Source of the DNA: Vibrio hepatarius
GTDB lineage: Bacteria; Pseudomonadota; Gammaproteobacteria; Enterobacterales; Vibrionaceae
Direction: 5' to 3'
Length of the DNA: 64,000 nt
Assembly (NCBI RefSeq): GCF_011806575.1
Contig: NZ_JAATOO010000009.1
Coordinates: 147,390 to 211,389, forward strand
This document shows positions 26,658-35,364 of the stretch, in pieces. The notes beneath the pieces were generated by a model. The model was not told the origin of the DNA. It made no database searches and was given only the letters and a program-made list of their open reading frames with translations. The translations under genes were made by a program, and so were the position numbers. How positions within the stretch are numbered: position 1 is the first letter of the stretch; the number at the start of each line of letters is the position of its first letter.

Positions 26658-27299
26658 ATGACGAGCTTACGGATGAGTGTGCTTATAGCGGCTGCATTAT
26701 TATCAACGACCGTGTGGGCACAAGAGAGCGACTACTGGCAATTTGATAGCGACAATGACGGGATAACCATCTACACGCGAGAACACAAAGACGGCTTAGT
26801 AGAGATTCGAGCTCGGATGTTCACGCCAACCAGCTATGGCGGATTTTTAACGTTATTGGAAGACAGTGACAATATCCCCAACTGGATTGATAACGCCAGT
26901 CACAGTCGCGTTTTGCAGCAGATTTCCGCGACAGAGAACATCGTCTATACCCAATTTTCAGCACCGTGGCCAGCTAGAGACCGTGACATGGTCACGTACT
27001 CCAAATATTCAGTTGATGAGTTTGGGTTCACGTTAGCCATTAAAGCAGCGCCGGAGTCCGTTATGGCTGAGCAAAACGGCTATATTCGTATCCGTTCAGT
27101 CGATGCTACTTGGGTATTACAAAAACTCACCAACGGCACCACATTAATCGAGTACAAAGCCTTTGCTGACCCGGGAGGCTTGCTTCCCAACTGGTTAATG
27201 AACAAACTCTCGAAACAGAGTGCTAGAGCTACCTTTCACAACCTGCGCGAGCAACTACCCAAGTATCAGCAATATACGCATCCACAAATCGATGAGTAG
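26658..27299 (+). CDS. Secreted/periplasmic START-domain lipid-binding-like protein
   Basis: 213 residues from the ATG; a GTG three bases earlier is possible. Signal peptide about 1-21 ending TTVWAQ. The rest is a START-like (Bet v1-fold) domain, with WQFDSDNDGITIYTRE, APWPARDRDMVTYS and WVLQKL. The C-terminal PGGLLPNWLMNKL is common to this bacterial START family. Members are thought to bind lipids or hydrophobic ligands; function here is unknown. No operon partner. Confidence 0.82.
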   Translation: MTSLRMSVLIAAALLSTTVWAQESDYWQFDSDNDGITIYTREHKDGLVEIRARMFTPTSYGGFLTLLEDSDNIPNWIDNASHSRVLQQISATENIVYTQFSAPWPARDRDMVTYSKYSVDEFGFTLAIKAAPESVMAEQNGYIRIRSVDATWVLQKLTNGTTLIEYKAFADPGGLLPNWLMNKLSKQSARATFHNLREQLPKYQQYTHPQIDE

Positions 27300-27380
27300 G
27301 GCGACGGTTTTCGTTCTAAAGCTCAACAGTGAATTTAGAACATCAGAAAGGCGAAGATGCTCGGTTTCTAACTGTCGCAC

Positions 27381-27412
27381 CTTCAGCAAGGGACAATTCC
27401 CCCTTGCTGAAG
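27381..27412. terminator. Perfect 12-bp inverted repeat
   Basis: CTTCAGCAAGGG / CCCTTGCTGAAG with an 8-nt spacer between the convergent START and DUF2798 genes. It should act as a terminator although the T-run is poor. Confidence 0.6.
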
Positions 27413-27420
27413 ATTAATGC

Positions 27421-27630
27421 TTATGGAAGCACTTTCTTGGTTATCGTCTGTGCCAAAGGCGCGGTAAAGAAAGAGATTACTGCCGCCGCTGGCCACGCTA
27501 ACAGGAAAGCATGCCCCCATAACTGAAGAAAATTGGGAGTGCTCCCCAAATTTATGTAAGTCACCCATAACGTCATCAGTGACGACAGAAAAAAAGACAT
27601 GATAACGGTAAACAAAATTCGTTGTTTCAT
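27421..27630 (-). CDS. DUF2798 small membrane protein
   Basis: 69 residues, two membrane helices (about 4-26 and 38-60), the second containing FLLAWPAAAVISFFTAP. This layout, with a conserved helix-1 FTVIMSFFLSSLMT, is that of DUF2798 proteins, whose role is unknown. A LysR gene begins 95 bp away in the opposite direction and could regulate it. Confidence 0.7.
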   Translation of the reverse strand: MKQRILFTVIMSFFLSSLMTLWVTYINLGSTPNFLQLWGHAFLLAWPAAAVISFFTAPLAQTITKKVLP

Positions 27631-27725
27631 ATGTAAGCCTGTGAAGTTGCTGAACGGTCTTTAATCACTATATTGAAGTTTATTTATGAGTTCTATGTGT
27701 TAAATTGGGTCTTTAAAGCCCATAT

Positions 27726-28619
27726 ATGGTGTCAAAAGTGCACGACAATATTTCTCTGTTTGTCGCTGTCGTTGAAGCGGGGAGCTTTAAGTCAGCGAGC
27801 CATCATTTAAATATCCCTTCGTCGACAATTGGGAGACGCGTTAAAGCGTTAGAAGAGGAGTTTGCCTGTAAGTTATTGAACAGAAATAGCCATACTTTTG
27901 AAATGACCAGAGAAGGCAGAAAGTTATATGAAAACGCTCGTTTTCACGTTAATTCTATCGACTCTATCGTCAGCGAACTCTTAGACGAAGTATCTGGAAA
28001 CAAAGGACATATTAAGCTTTTGGCGCCCACCAATTTGGTTGCCAGTTGCCTGCATCAGCCAATATCTGGCTACTTAAAAGAAAACCCAGAGATTGAGTTG
28101 GAATTGGTACTCAATAATGCGCTTACGAACTTTTACTCATCAAACGCTGACTTAGCGATTCGTGTGGGAAAACAAGAAGATTCAGATTTAACACAACTCA
28201 AAATCGGAACAATCAAAACTGTGCTTGTTGCGAGTCCAAAGTATCTTGAGTCTGTCGACGCGCTCCAAGCGCCTCAACACCTAGAAAAGTGTAGTGTTGT
28301 TGTCTCTGAGTCACTGAGGATTTGGGAACTGTCTCAGAGCTCAAACTTATCGAATAAGGTGACTTATCACCTTGCGAAGCAACGAATAAAACTCAATGAT
28401 CTGCATGTCGCAAAGCAGCTAGCCTTGAATGGTTTGGGAATTACATTACTACCGCTAACTGAGGTGAGAGCCGAACTTGAACAAGGGCAATTGGTCAGGG
28501 TACTACCCGAATGGCAAGGTAAAGATCGTGACGTTTATATTATCTGGTATCGGAGGCAGCTTCTTAGTACGAGAGCTTCAAAGTTTGTCGATTACCTAAA
28601 AGACAATATTATTTTCTAG
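27726..28619 (+). CDS. LysR-family regulator
   Basis: 297 residues, winged helix-turn-helix at about 6-65 (ISLFVAVVEAGSFKSASHHL, then NIPSSTIGRRVKALEEE). The effector domain covers about 92-290, with LAIRVGKQEDSDLTQLKIG. It is divergent from the DUF2798 gene. The stop is followed within 30 bp by the broken trpS on the other strand, separated only by a GTGAGA/TCTCAC hairpin. Target unknown. Confidence 0.88.
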   Translation: MVSKVHDNISLFVAVVEAGSFKSASHHLNIPSSTIGRRVKALEEEFACKLLNRNSHTFEMTREGRKLYENARFHVNSIDSIVSELLDEVSGNKGHIKLLAPTNLVASCLHQPISGYLKENPEIELELVLNNALTNFYSSNADLAIRVGKQEDSDLTQLKIGTIKTVLVASPKYLESVDALQAPQHLEKCSVVVSESLRIWELSQSSNLSNKVTYHLAKQRIKLNDLHVAKQLALNGLGITLLPLTEVRAELEQGQLVRVLPEWQGKDRDVYIIWYRRQLLSTRASKFVDYLKDNIIF

Positions 28620-28645
28620 TGTTTACGCTGGTGAGATAATCTTTC

Positions 28646-29143
28646 TCACGATCTCATTGGTAATTGATCATCACCAACCGGAACCAAGGTTGCGTTGAAG
28701 CCCGTGATATCGGCTGCCTGAGAGATGGGGTAGGTTAAAAAACCAGCAGGAATAGAACGTTCAAAGCCTTTGTTTTGAACCTCATTTTTGACCGTGGGAT
28801 TTCTTTCTAAACGGCTGATGCTGACTAGGTTGCTGTAATACATAGTCAGTTCCGCAAGGGCAGGTAGTTGTGATTGAAGACAAATCGTCGTTTTCAAAGG
28901 GTTGATGCCAACAGCCAGATAATCAGCGACCACATTAAGAATATTTGAGGAGACTTTTTTCGGGTTATGGGCGTTGTCAGTAAGACCTTGCATATCAGCA
29001 ACGAGAATGGTTTGTTCGTGGATTTCTTGTAGCGCGACTCGTTGCTCTAAAGAACCAACATAATGACCGAGATGCAGCGGACCTGTTGCTCTATCGCCAG
29101 TCAAAATAATTTCAGGTTTGTCTGTAGGTTGCTTGGTGTTCAT
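28646..29143 (-). pseudogene. trpS: Truncated second tryptophanyl-tRNA synthetase gene
   Basis: 165 codons where TrpS needs about 330. The N-terminal half is normal, with the ATP-binding HLGH at 24-27, [26 protein letters not shown] and a stretch ending PVGDDQLPM. The expected continuation is shifted by what looks like a 16-bp deletion between two CCAATGA copies, giving a stop three codons later. In the other frame NEIVRK continues briefly before a further stop. The KMSKS half is absent, so no synthetase activity is possible. AGGAG and an upstream leader are retained, so it may still be transcribed. Confidence 0.85.
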
Positions 29144-29628
29144 GGGGATATCTCCTAGTTAAAACAGATCGCTACTGGAGATATAAAGAGATTACAGTCT
29201 TAGCTACCTTCCAGCAGCTAAAGAATGTAAGAATTCAGTGCCGCTCTATTTAGAGCGCCACCAAAAGAAGAATGATGTAGTCGTTGGGATATATTTCATC
29301 CAGCCAATCTAACAACAATGATCTAGAAACTCAACCTGTTGCTTAGTGAGATTTGTTTTGTGGCGCTGGTATGAAAGGGCCTATAGACACGGATTTGGAC
29401 AGAAGTGTGTTAGTGATTTTGCAAACTTAGCAATTCATGGATTAATTCAAGTCTATAAAATTTCCATAAGAAAACGACAAAACCCGCCACATCAACAACC
29501 TTACAACCTATTGATATAAAATAGTGACATTATGCCCTTGCGCACATATAGACTGAGCAAAAAAAAGTACGATGTAGTTTAACATGAGCCATCTGTTCAG
29601 TGCTTTAGGTATGTTTAGGGAGAATTCA
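29144..29628. other. Gene-free region between the trpS remnant and the ATPase gene
   Basis: About 485 bp. On the trpS side a TTAGCT/AGCTAA inverted repeat (about 29197-29222) could be a leader hairpin of the old trpS. The remainder becomes AT-rich toward the ATPase start and holds no recognisable gene. Confidence 0.5.
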
Positions 29629-31803
29629 GTGAATAAATTGATGGTCAGTATGACCAACTGTTATGGTATCAGGAGCCTGTCCCAAGAGTTTGACTTTACT
29701 CAAGCTCGAGCGAATCTAATCTACGCCCCAAATGGGGTAATGAAGACATCACTATCGAATACATTTTCAAAATTGTCGAATGGTCAAGAACCAGAAGAAA
29801 AACTATATAACCGTCAGCCTACATATGAGGTTACTATTGATGGTGAACCAATAAAACAAGATGAGATTTTAGTGATTGAGCCATTCAATCCATCGTTTGA
29901 TGCAAAAAATTTGTCAACATTATTGGTTAATGCAGATAAGAAACAACGCTACGACTCACTGTATAAATCAATCCTTGATGCGAAAAAGTCTCTAATAATT
30001 GAACTTAATAAACTCTCAAAAATTAAAAAAGATGATATCGAGTCGTTACTTTGTGTAGATGTTGGATTTGATGATATTTTCGAATCTATAAGGTGGTTAC
30101 AGTCAAGCGAACTAGCTAACACAGATTATAGAGAATTGCAGTATAAACAAATATTTGATGAAAAAGTTATATCATTACTTAGTGAAGAAAACGTATTAGA
30201 GAGTATTGCTGAATATATAAGCAGATACAACGAACTAGTGTCTAATTCTAGTTTATTCAAGACGGGGGTCTTCAATCCATCAAAAGCCACAACAATTTCA
30301 TCATCCTTAAAAAAGGAAAGTTTCTTCGAAGCAGATCATAAAGTTATTCTTAATGGTCGAGAAGATGTAATCGATAACCACCAAGAATTCGATGAGATAT
30401 TCGAGGCCGAGAAAACAGAGCTGCTATCGGATGAAAGGTTGAGAAACATCAATCAGAAATTATTAACTGGTGTTGCTTCTGTAAAAACATTTCAAACGAT
30501 TCTAGAAGAGCACCCAGAATTGGCCGTTGATTTAGCGGATGTCGGTCTGTTTAAAAAAATTATCTGGTGTACATATTACTCTGAGAAGAAAGAGCGATTT
30601 GATAGCTTGCTTTCTTTGTTTGATGAAAACAAAGAAGAGTTAGAAAGTATAGAAAATGAAGCGAAACTGGAAGAGACAATATGGTATGAAGCGGCTGAAA
30701 CTTTTAAGGAAAGGTTCCATGTCCCCTTTTCACTGGATATTGAAGACCACACGAATACAATCTTGGGAACAAAAGCTCCAAATATCGTTTTCAATTTTAC
30801 TAATGATAATGGCGAAAATGTGCAGTTCAACAGAGGACAACTAACATCACTAGATGTGCTGTCAATCGGTGAACGAAGAGCTATGTATCTTCTGTATGTA
30901 ATCTTTGAATTCAAAGCTAGACAAGCTAGAGGTCAAAGGACGATTATAATTGTTGACGATATAGCGGACTCATTTGATTATAAAAACAAGTATGCAATTA
31001 TTGAGTACCTCAAGGAAATAGCAGAAGAAGAGTTGTTTAGAATGCTAGTGTTAACACACAACTTTGACTTTTATAGAACATTCCAGAGTAGGGTACTAAC
31101 TGAGCGCTCTAAGCGTTCAACCTCTTATATTGTTCAAAAAGAACTCGATGAGTCTATTTCTCTATTAAAAGGTGGTGATAATTACGTATCAAGCCCTTTT
31201 GATGTTTGGCGAAGAAATTTCTCGAATAATCCTTCAATAATCGTTGCGATGATCCCATTCGTGAGAAACTTGATAGAGTACAAAGAAGGAACATCCTCTG
31301 ATGATTACATGCTGCTTACTTCTCTATTGCATATTAAAGATAACACTCGTGATTTACGTCTTTCTCACTTAGAAACAGTAATAGCATCATCAATTAATAA
31401 CACATCATTCAGTTCGGATATCGATAAAGACAAGCTGGTGCTTGATTTTATTTATGAGACTGCGAACAACCTTTGTACTAACCCAGTAATTGATGAAATC
31501 AGGTTGGAAAACAAGGTAACATTATCTGTTGGTATTCGGCTTAAAGCTGAAGAGTTTTTATGGTCTAAAATATCTAACAAATCTGCTATTCGTGGAGTTC
31601 AAACTGGTATTCTGTATGATCGATATATCTCTGAATTTGGAACTTCAACAGAGTTTAAAGAAATAAAAAGTATTTTAGGGCAAGTGATACTTATGACACC
31701 CGAAAACATTCATATAAATTCATTCATGTATGAACCACTAATGGATCTTTCTGTACACCATCTGGTCGATTTGTATCGAGCTGTTAGTAATTTGGTTCCT
31801 TAG
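29629..31803 (+). CDS. ABC/SMC-type AAA ATPase, unknown function, possible defence protein
   Basis: 724 residues from a GTG preceded by AGGGAGA at ideal spacing; an in-frame ATG at 29584 would add 15. The ATPase is split by a long insert. The P-loop region is NLIYAPNGVMKTS (about 29-41), unusual in having Met for the Gly before Lys. A helical region of about 350 residues follows. Then come the ABC signature LSIGE (411-415), Walker B IIIVDD with a D-loop ADSFD (about 439-449), and the H-loop LTHNFDF (475-481). The C-terminal 230 residues match no domain I recognise. The architecture resembles RloC/PrrC-like and other AAA_13-type ATPases used in phage exclusion, but no nuclease motif was seen. 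Clearly AT-richer than its neighbours, suggesting transfer. Confidence 0.75.
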   Translation: MNKLMVSMTNCYGIRSLSQEFDFTQARANLIYAPNGVMKTSLSNTFSKLSNGQEPEEKLYNRQPTYEVTIDGEPIKQDEILVIEPFNPSFDAKNLSTLLVNADKKQRYDSLYKSILDAKKSLIIELNKLSKIKKDDIESLLCVDVGFDDIFESIRWLQSSELANTDYRELQYKQIFDEKVISLLSEENVLESIAEYISRYNELVSNSSLFKTGVFNPSKATTISSSLKKESFFEADHKVILNGREDVIDNHQEFDEIFEAEKTELLSDERLRNINQKLLTGVASVKTFQTILEEHPELAVDLADVGLFKKIIWCTYYSEKKERFDSLLSLFDENKEELESIENEAKLEETIWYEAAETFKERFHVPFSLDIEDHTNTILGTKAPNIVFNFTNDNGENVQFNRGQLTSLDVLSIGERRAMYLLYVIFEFKARQARGQRTIIIVDDIADSFDYKNKYAIIEYLKEIAEEELFRMLVLTHNFDFYRTFQSRVLTERSKRSTSYIVQKELDESISLLKGGDNYVSSPFDVWRRNFSNNPSIIVAMIPFVRNLIEYKEGTSSDDYMLLTSLLHIKDNTRDLRLSHLETVIASSINNTSFSSDIDKDKLVLDFIYETANNLCTNPVIDEIRLENKVTLSVGIRLKAEEFLWSKISNKSAIRGVQTGILYDRYISEFGTSTEFKEIKSILGQVILMTPENIHINSFMYEPLMDLSVHHLVDLYRAVSNLVP

Positions 31804-31923
31804 TTATAAGGTCCTCGTTTTTGCAAAGAACAATGAGTAGACATTAAACTACTACTAGCTAGTTTGTGAACGAACTTTGCTCTGAGTGATAATGAGGTAA
31901 CTTAATCAAAACCATTTCACGCT

Positions 31924-31963
31924 AAACTAACTAATAAACGTTGAACATTTATTAGTTAGTTTT
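31924..31963. terminator. AT-rich terminator between the ATPase and WYL genes
   Basis: ACTAACTAATAAA / TTTATTAGTTAGT (13 bp) with a 9-nt loop and TTTT after it. Placed between convergent genes. Confidence 0.85.
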
Positions 31964-31986
31964 GGCCTCATTATATGTATATGAAC

Positions 31987-32238
31987 TTACACTTCAACAG
32001 CCCAACGAGGCTGAAATGAATTTTGAGTTTCTTCAACTGAAATGATGTTTGAAACAAATAGGTTTCTCGTACCGCCCTTCCTGATGTCATAGCAAAAGAA
32101 TTTTTCTGTCCCTGCTGTGATTCTATAACTATATGGCTCAGCTTCTCTTGTTTCAACAGAACCATCTTTTTCTCTGGCAGTGATCATGATTGTGTGAAGA
32201 TTCTGACCTGCGGAGTGAATCGTATCTTTAATGCTCAT
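31987..32238 (-). CDS. Small stand-alone WYL-like protein
   Basis: 83 residues starting MSIKDTIHSAGQ; AAGGAAAG stands at good distance from this ATG. The sequence from about residue 18 follows the WYL-domain pattern: basic/DGS, then REAEPYSYR, then FFCYDIRKGGTRNLF, then ISVEETQ and PRWAVEV. WYL domains are ligand-binding modules of transcription regulators, several tied to phage defence. This one has no helix-turn-helix, so it cannot bind DNA in the usual way. It faces the lone ATPase gene convergently. The domain call is from pattern only. Confidence 0.6.
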   Translation of the reverse strand: MSIKDTIHSAGQNLHTIMITAREKDGSVETREAEPYSYRITAGTEKFFCYDIRKGGTRNLFVSNIISVEETQNSFQPRWAVEV

Positions 32239-32494
32239 TTTACTTTCCTTATTTTGCATAGCGATTATTAGTAAACTAATTACATATTCTATTGTTAGAA
32301 AAAGCAGGTCAATTTTTGTCAATAGAAACGTGCCCTACATCATCGTCTAAGAAACTTGGGGGCAAAAGCGTGTTTGCTATGACCCGCGTCTGCACACCGC
32401 TGGAAATAAATGAGTTGGGGTCTGCGTTCTTATTTGTCTGTATTAGATTCGTAAATGCATAACCAAAGCACGAACCCAGATATGCTATTGGCAG

Positions 32495-33310
32495 TTATAT
32501 ACCGCGGTTCGAAAAGTAACGCGTGGGTGACTCACCGTAGACACGACGAAACATCGCGATAAAGTTACTTGGCGTTGAATAGCCTAGAGCATAGGCGACA
32601 TCTCCAATTGATTCTCCGCGCGCCATCATTTCTAACGCATGGATTAGCAGTATCTGTTGGCGCCATTCATTAAAACTCATGTTCAACTCATTTCGAATTA
32701 ACCTTCTTAACGTTCGAGATGAGATGGCTCCTATACGGGCCCAATGCTCGACAGAGTTTTTACTGTTTGGCTCAACTAAAATCGCTTGAGTTACCTTTTG
32801 TAGCCTTGGGTCTTTAGGTAATGGGAAATAAAGTGATTCGTGAGGGCTGTTGCAAATTTCATCAGAGATAACGGCAAGTACACGTAAATACTGCGCAGAT
32901 AGTTCTTCCGTTTTGCTCCAAGTGGACGCCCTGTTAGATAGGACTTTCAAGACATCACTCATTTCAATCACGCAAGGTTTTGTTGGAAACTGATTACAGC
33001 TCTCGGGAGTGAATAGTAATGATCGACCTTTGAGAGAACCACAAAAATACACACTGTGCATCGCGCTTGGAGGTATCCATCCCGCACGGTGAGGCGGTAG
33101 TATCCAGGTTCCTTCATCCGTTTTAACTTGTATCAGCCCTTCATCGATACACAGAAGCTGGCCTCGATGATGTTTGTGCCAATTATGCGGCCGTTGATCC
33201 AAATGACTGAAGTCACTCCGTTCATGTTGCCATTCTTTGACTATTAACGCTGCGCCATTTTCCCATTCACTGTAATCACAGTTTGTCGTTTTCTCTGCGT
33301 GTTTCAACAT
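32495..33310 (-). CDS. AraC-family regulator with cupin sensor domain
   Basis: 271 residues. An N-terminal cupin-type domain (about 30-115) has the HKHHRGQLLCIDEGLIQV segment and PPHRAGWIPP. The AraC double helix-turn-helix covers about 180-268, with LSIGDVAYALGYS-type spacing (SIGDVAYALGYSTPSNFIAM) and FRRVYGESPTRY. It is divergent from a TauE/SafE permease gene 99 bp away, the probable target. Ligand unknown. Confidence 0.9.
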   Translation of the reverse strand: MLKHAEKTTNCDYSEWENGAALIVKEWQHERSDFSHLDQRPHNWHKHHRGQLLCIDEGLIQVKTDEGTWILPPHRAGWIPPSAMHSVYFCGSLKGRSLLFTPESCNQFPTKPCVIEMSDVLKVLSNRASTWSKTEELSAQYLRVLAVISDEICNSPHESLYFPLPKDPRLQKVTQAILVEPNSKNSVEHWARIGAISSRTLRRLIRNELNMSFNEWRQQILLIHALEMMARGESIGDVAYALGYSTPSNFIAMFRRVYGESPTRYFSNRGI

Positions 33311-33409
33311 TGGCCACTATTCATTATTTTCTGTCCTTTTAACGTTACCATGACAAGTTAGCTTTCGAGTAACATTTTCGCAACTAACATCTTTATCGAA
33401 GGCAGAACC

Positions 33410-34219
33410 ATGATGAACGAACCTATCTTTGTCTTTTATTACATTACAGCAGGCTTGGGGATTGGCTTTCTCGCAGGGCTCGTTGGCGTTGGAGGAGGAG
33501 GAATGGCTGTTCCTATTTTTGCGTTTCTGTTTTCAATGCAAGGAATAGCGGATACGGAAGTCGTTCACCTAGCACTAGGGACATCGATGGCTTCGATGAT
33601 CATTACCACACTGGGTAGTATGCGCGCTCACTACAAAAGAAAGAATGTTGACTCAATCATGGTCATAAGAATGTTGAGCGGGGTTCTAGTCGGGACATTT
33701 TGCGCGACGTTCTTAGCGTCTTATTTACAGGGTGTCTATCTAGCCGGATTTTTCAGCGTATTCATGTTGTATGTTGCTTATAAGATGTTTCGAAACACAG
33801 AGCATGAGTACAACCCAAATCCACATGGAGCTATCGGCAATATCACCGTTGGGTCAGTGATTGGTTCCATTTCAGCGCTTGTCTCTATAAGCGGCGCGGG
33901 CTTAATTATCCCTTATCTTGTTCAGCAAAATTTTGAGGTAAAACGCGCTATTGGCACATCCGCTGCGATAGGTTTCCCTATCGCGCTGTCTGGAAGCCTC
34001 GGTTACATGTTCAATGGTTGGGAGAATACAGACTGGAGCAACTTAGTTTTAGGATACATATACCTTCCAGCAATGATTAGCTTCTCTGTTAGCAGTTACT
34101 TGACGACTAGCCTTGGTGTTCGCTGCGCTGAGTATTTCCCAAGTAAAATACTTAAGAAGATAGTAGGCATTCTGTGCGTTCTGCTAAGTTTTAAAATGTT
34201 GCTACAAGTAGTAAATTGA
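33410..34219 (+). CDS. TauE/SafE-family sulfite/organosulfonate exporter-like permease
   Basis: 269 residues with about 8 membrane helices. The N-terminal GFLAGLVGVGGGGMAVPIF and the repeated half-motif SISGAGLIIPYLV mark the TauE/SafE (DUF81) fold. Family members export sulfite, sulfoacetate or related anions; the substrate here is not predictable. It lies 99 bp from a divergent AraC regulator and ends 2 bp from the convergent ABC-2 permease gene, with no terminator visible between. Confidence 0.85.
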   Translation: MMNEPIFVFYYITAGLGIGFLAGLVGVGGGGMAVPIFAFLFSMQGIADTEVVHLALGTSMASMIITTLGSMRAHYKRKNVDSIMVIRMLSGVLVGTFCATFLASYLQGVYLAGFFSVFMLYVAYKMFRNTEHEYNPNPHGAIGNITVGSVIGSISALVSISGAGLIIPYLVQQNFEVKRAIGTSAAIGFPIALSGSLGYMFNGWENTDWSNLVLGYIYLPAMISFSVSSYLTTSLGVRCAEYFPSKILKKIVGILCVLLSFKMLLQVVN

Positions 34220-34221
34220 GA

Positions 34222-35364
34222 CTATTTTCTAAAGTCTTTGCTTAAACTTCTTCTAAATGCGAGATAAGAAAATCCGCTCCACACAACCGCCAACACCCAA
34301 AGTTGAAGATAACCTTCGCGGATTTGTGTCCAGTCTGCGCCCATTTGATTTAGTGCTAAGAAGCTTTGGATTGCTGGCGTGCTTGGGAACAGTTGTGACA
34401 ACCAGACGATAGGTGACGGGATCATCTCCACTGGCCAGATGAAACCTGCACTGAAGATCAGTGGCATAGAGCTAATCAATACCACCAAGGTAACCAACTC
34501 TCGTCTTGGCGTGACGGAACCAATCCAGATACCGATCGCGCATGAGCTGATAAAAAACGGCAACATTAACGTTAAAAGCTCACCCGCGTGAGCGAGTTGG
34601 TTGACGCCGTGCATGGTAAAGCTTGCGCCAAAGTAATACATGCTCAGCAGGTAATAGATAACGATCAGAACGGCAAAACGTACCGCAAGCAATTGAGCTG
34701 GTGGTACGTTGCGCCAATAGCCTTTACCAAGCTTTTGGCTGCCGACCATCAAGCCTGCGGCCATTGCCAGCGTTTGCTGTAGAATCAACACAAATACCGC
34801 AGGGACAACGTAATCAACGTAACCCATACGCGGGTTAAAGGTTGGTTTCAAGTTGAGCTTGGTTGCCGAGTACTGCTCAGCCGCTAAAGCGAGTGGTTGA
34901 CCATCTAGCACTAACTTGCTTACGGTGGTTTGCGCCGCCAAAGTTCCGCCGGCTTTCGCCAAACCTTCGACGATCGTGCCGTAAACCAAAAAGTAAGACG
35001 CATCACCGGCGTAAGCGAGAGTAGGGCTTTTGCCCAACAAAATGTCTTTATAGAAGTGCTCAGGAATAACCAAAATACCGCTGATTTCACCGCTTAAGAA
35101 TGCGTTCCGCGCCTGTTCTATGGTGTGGTCGCGTCTGACTATTTTCACTTGTGGTGTCGCATCCACCATTCGCTCGAGTTTGAAACTGGTCTGGCTCATA
35201 TCCAAATTCACCACGCTGATCAGTTGCTCTCTTGGCGTTTGATTGGTGTAGGGTAACGGATACAAAAACGAGTAAAACACGACGCCACCAAACACCGTGA
35301 GCACTACAACGGGGTTCGTCAGTAGCGCTTTAAGTTCTGCTTTGAGGAGTTTAAAAAGACTCAT
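34222..35364 (-). CDS. ABC-2 type permease (second of two)
   Basis: 380 residues. Membrane segment about 17-35, a periplasmic domain (about 40-175) and five more C-terminal segments from about 185. This is the layout of ABC-2 (YhhJ/YbhS-like) permeases, with the helix containing SSMPLIFSAGFIWPVEMIP. The start overlaps the stop of the first permease by 4 nt, so translation is coupled. It is the last gene of the export operon. No ATPase gene is present in the unit. Confidence 0.85.
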   Translation of the reverse strand: MSLFKLLKAELKALLTNPVVVLTVFGGVVFYSFLYPLPYTNQTPREQLISVVNLDMSQTSFKLERMVDATPQVKIVRRDHTIEQARNAFLSGEISGILVIPEHFYKDILLGKSPTLAYAGDASYFLVYGTIVEGLAKAGGTLAAQTTVSKLVLDGQPLALAAEQYSATKLNLKPTFNPRMGYVDYVVPAVFVLILQQTLAMAAGLMVGSQKLGKGYWRNVPPAQLLAVRFAVLIVIYYLLSMYYFGASFTMHGVNQLAHAGELLTLMLPFFISSCAIGIWIGSVTPRRELVTLVVLISSMPLIFSAGFIWPVEMIPSPIVWLSQLFPSTPAIQSFLALNQMGADWTQIREGYLQLWVLAVVWSGFSYLAFRRSLSKDFRK

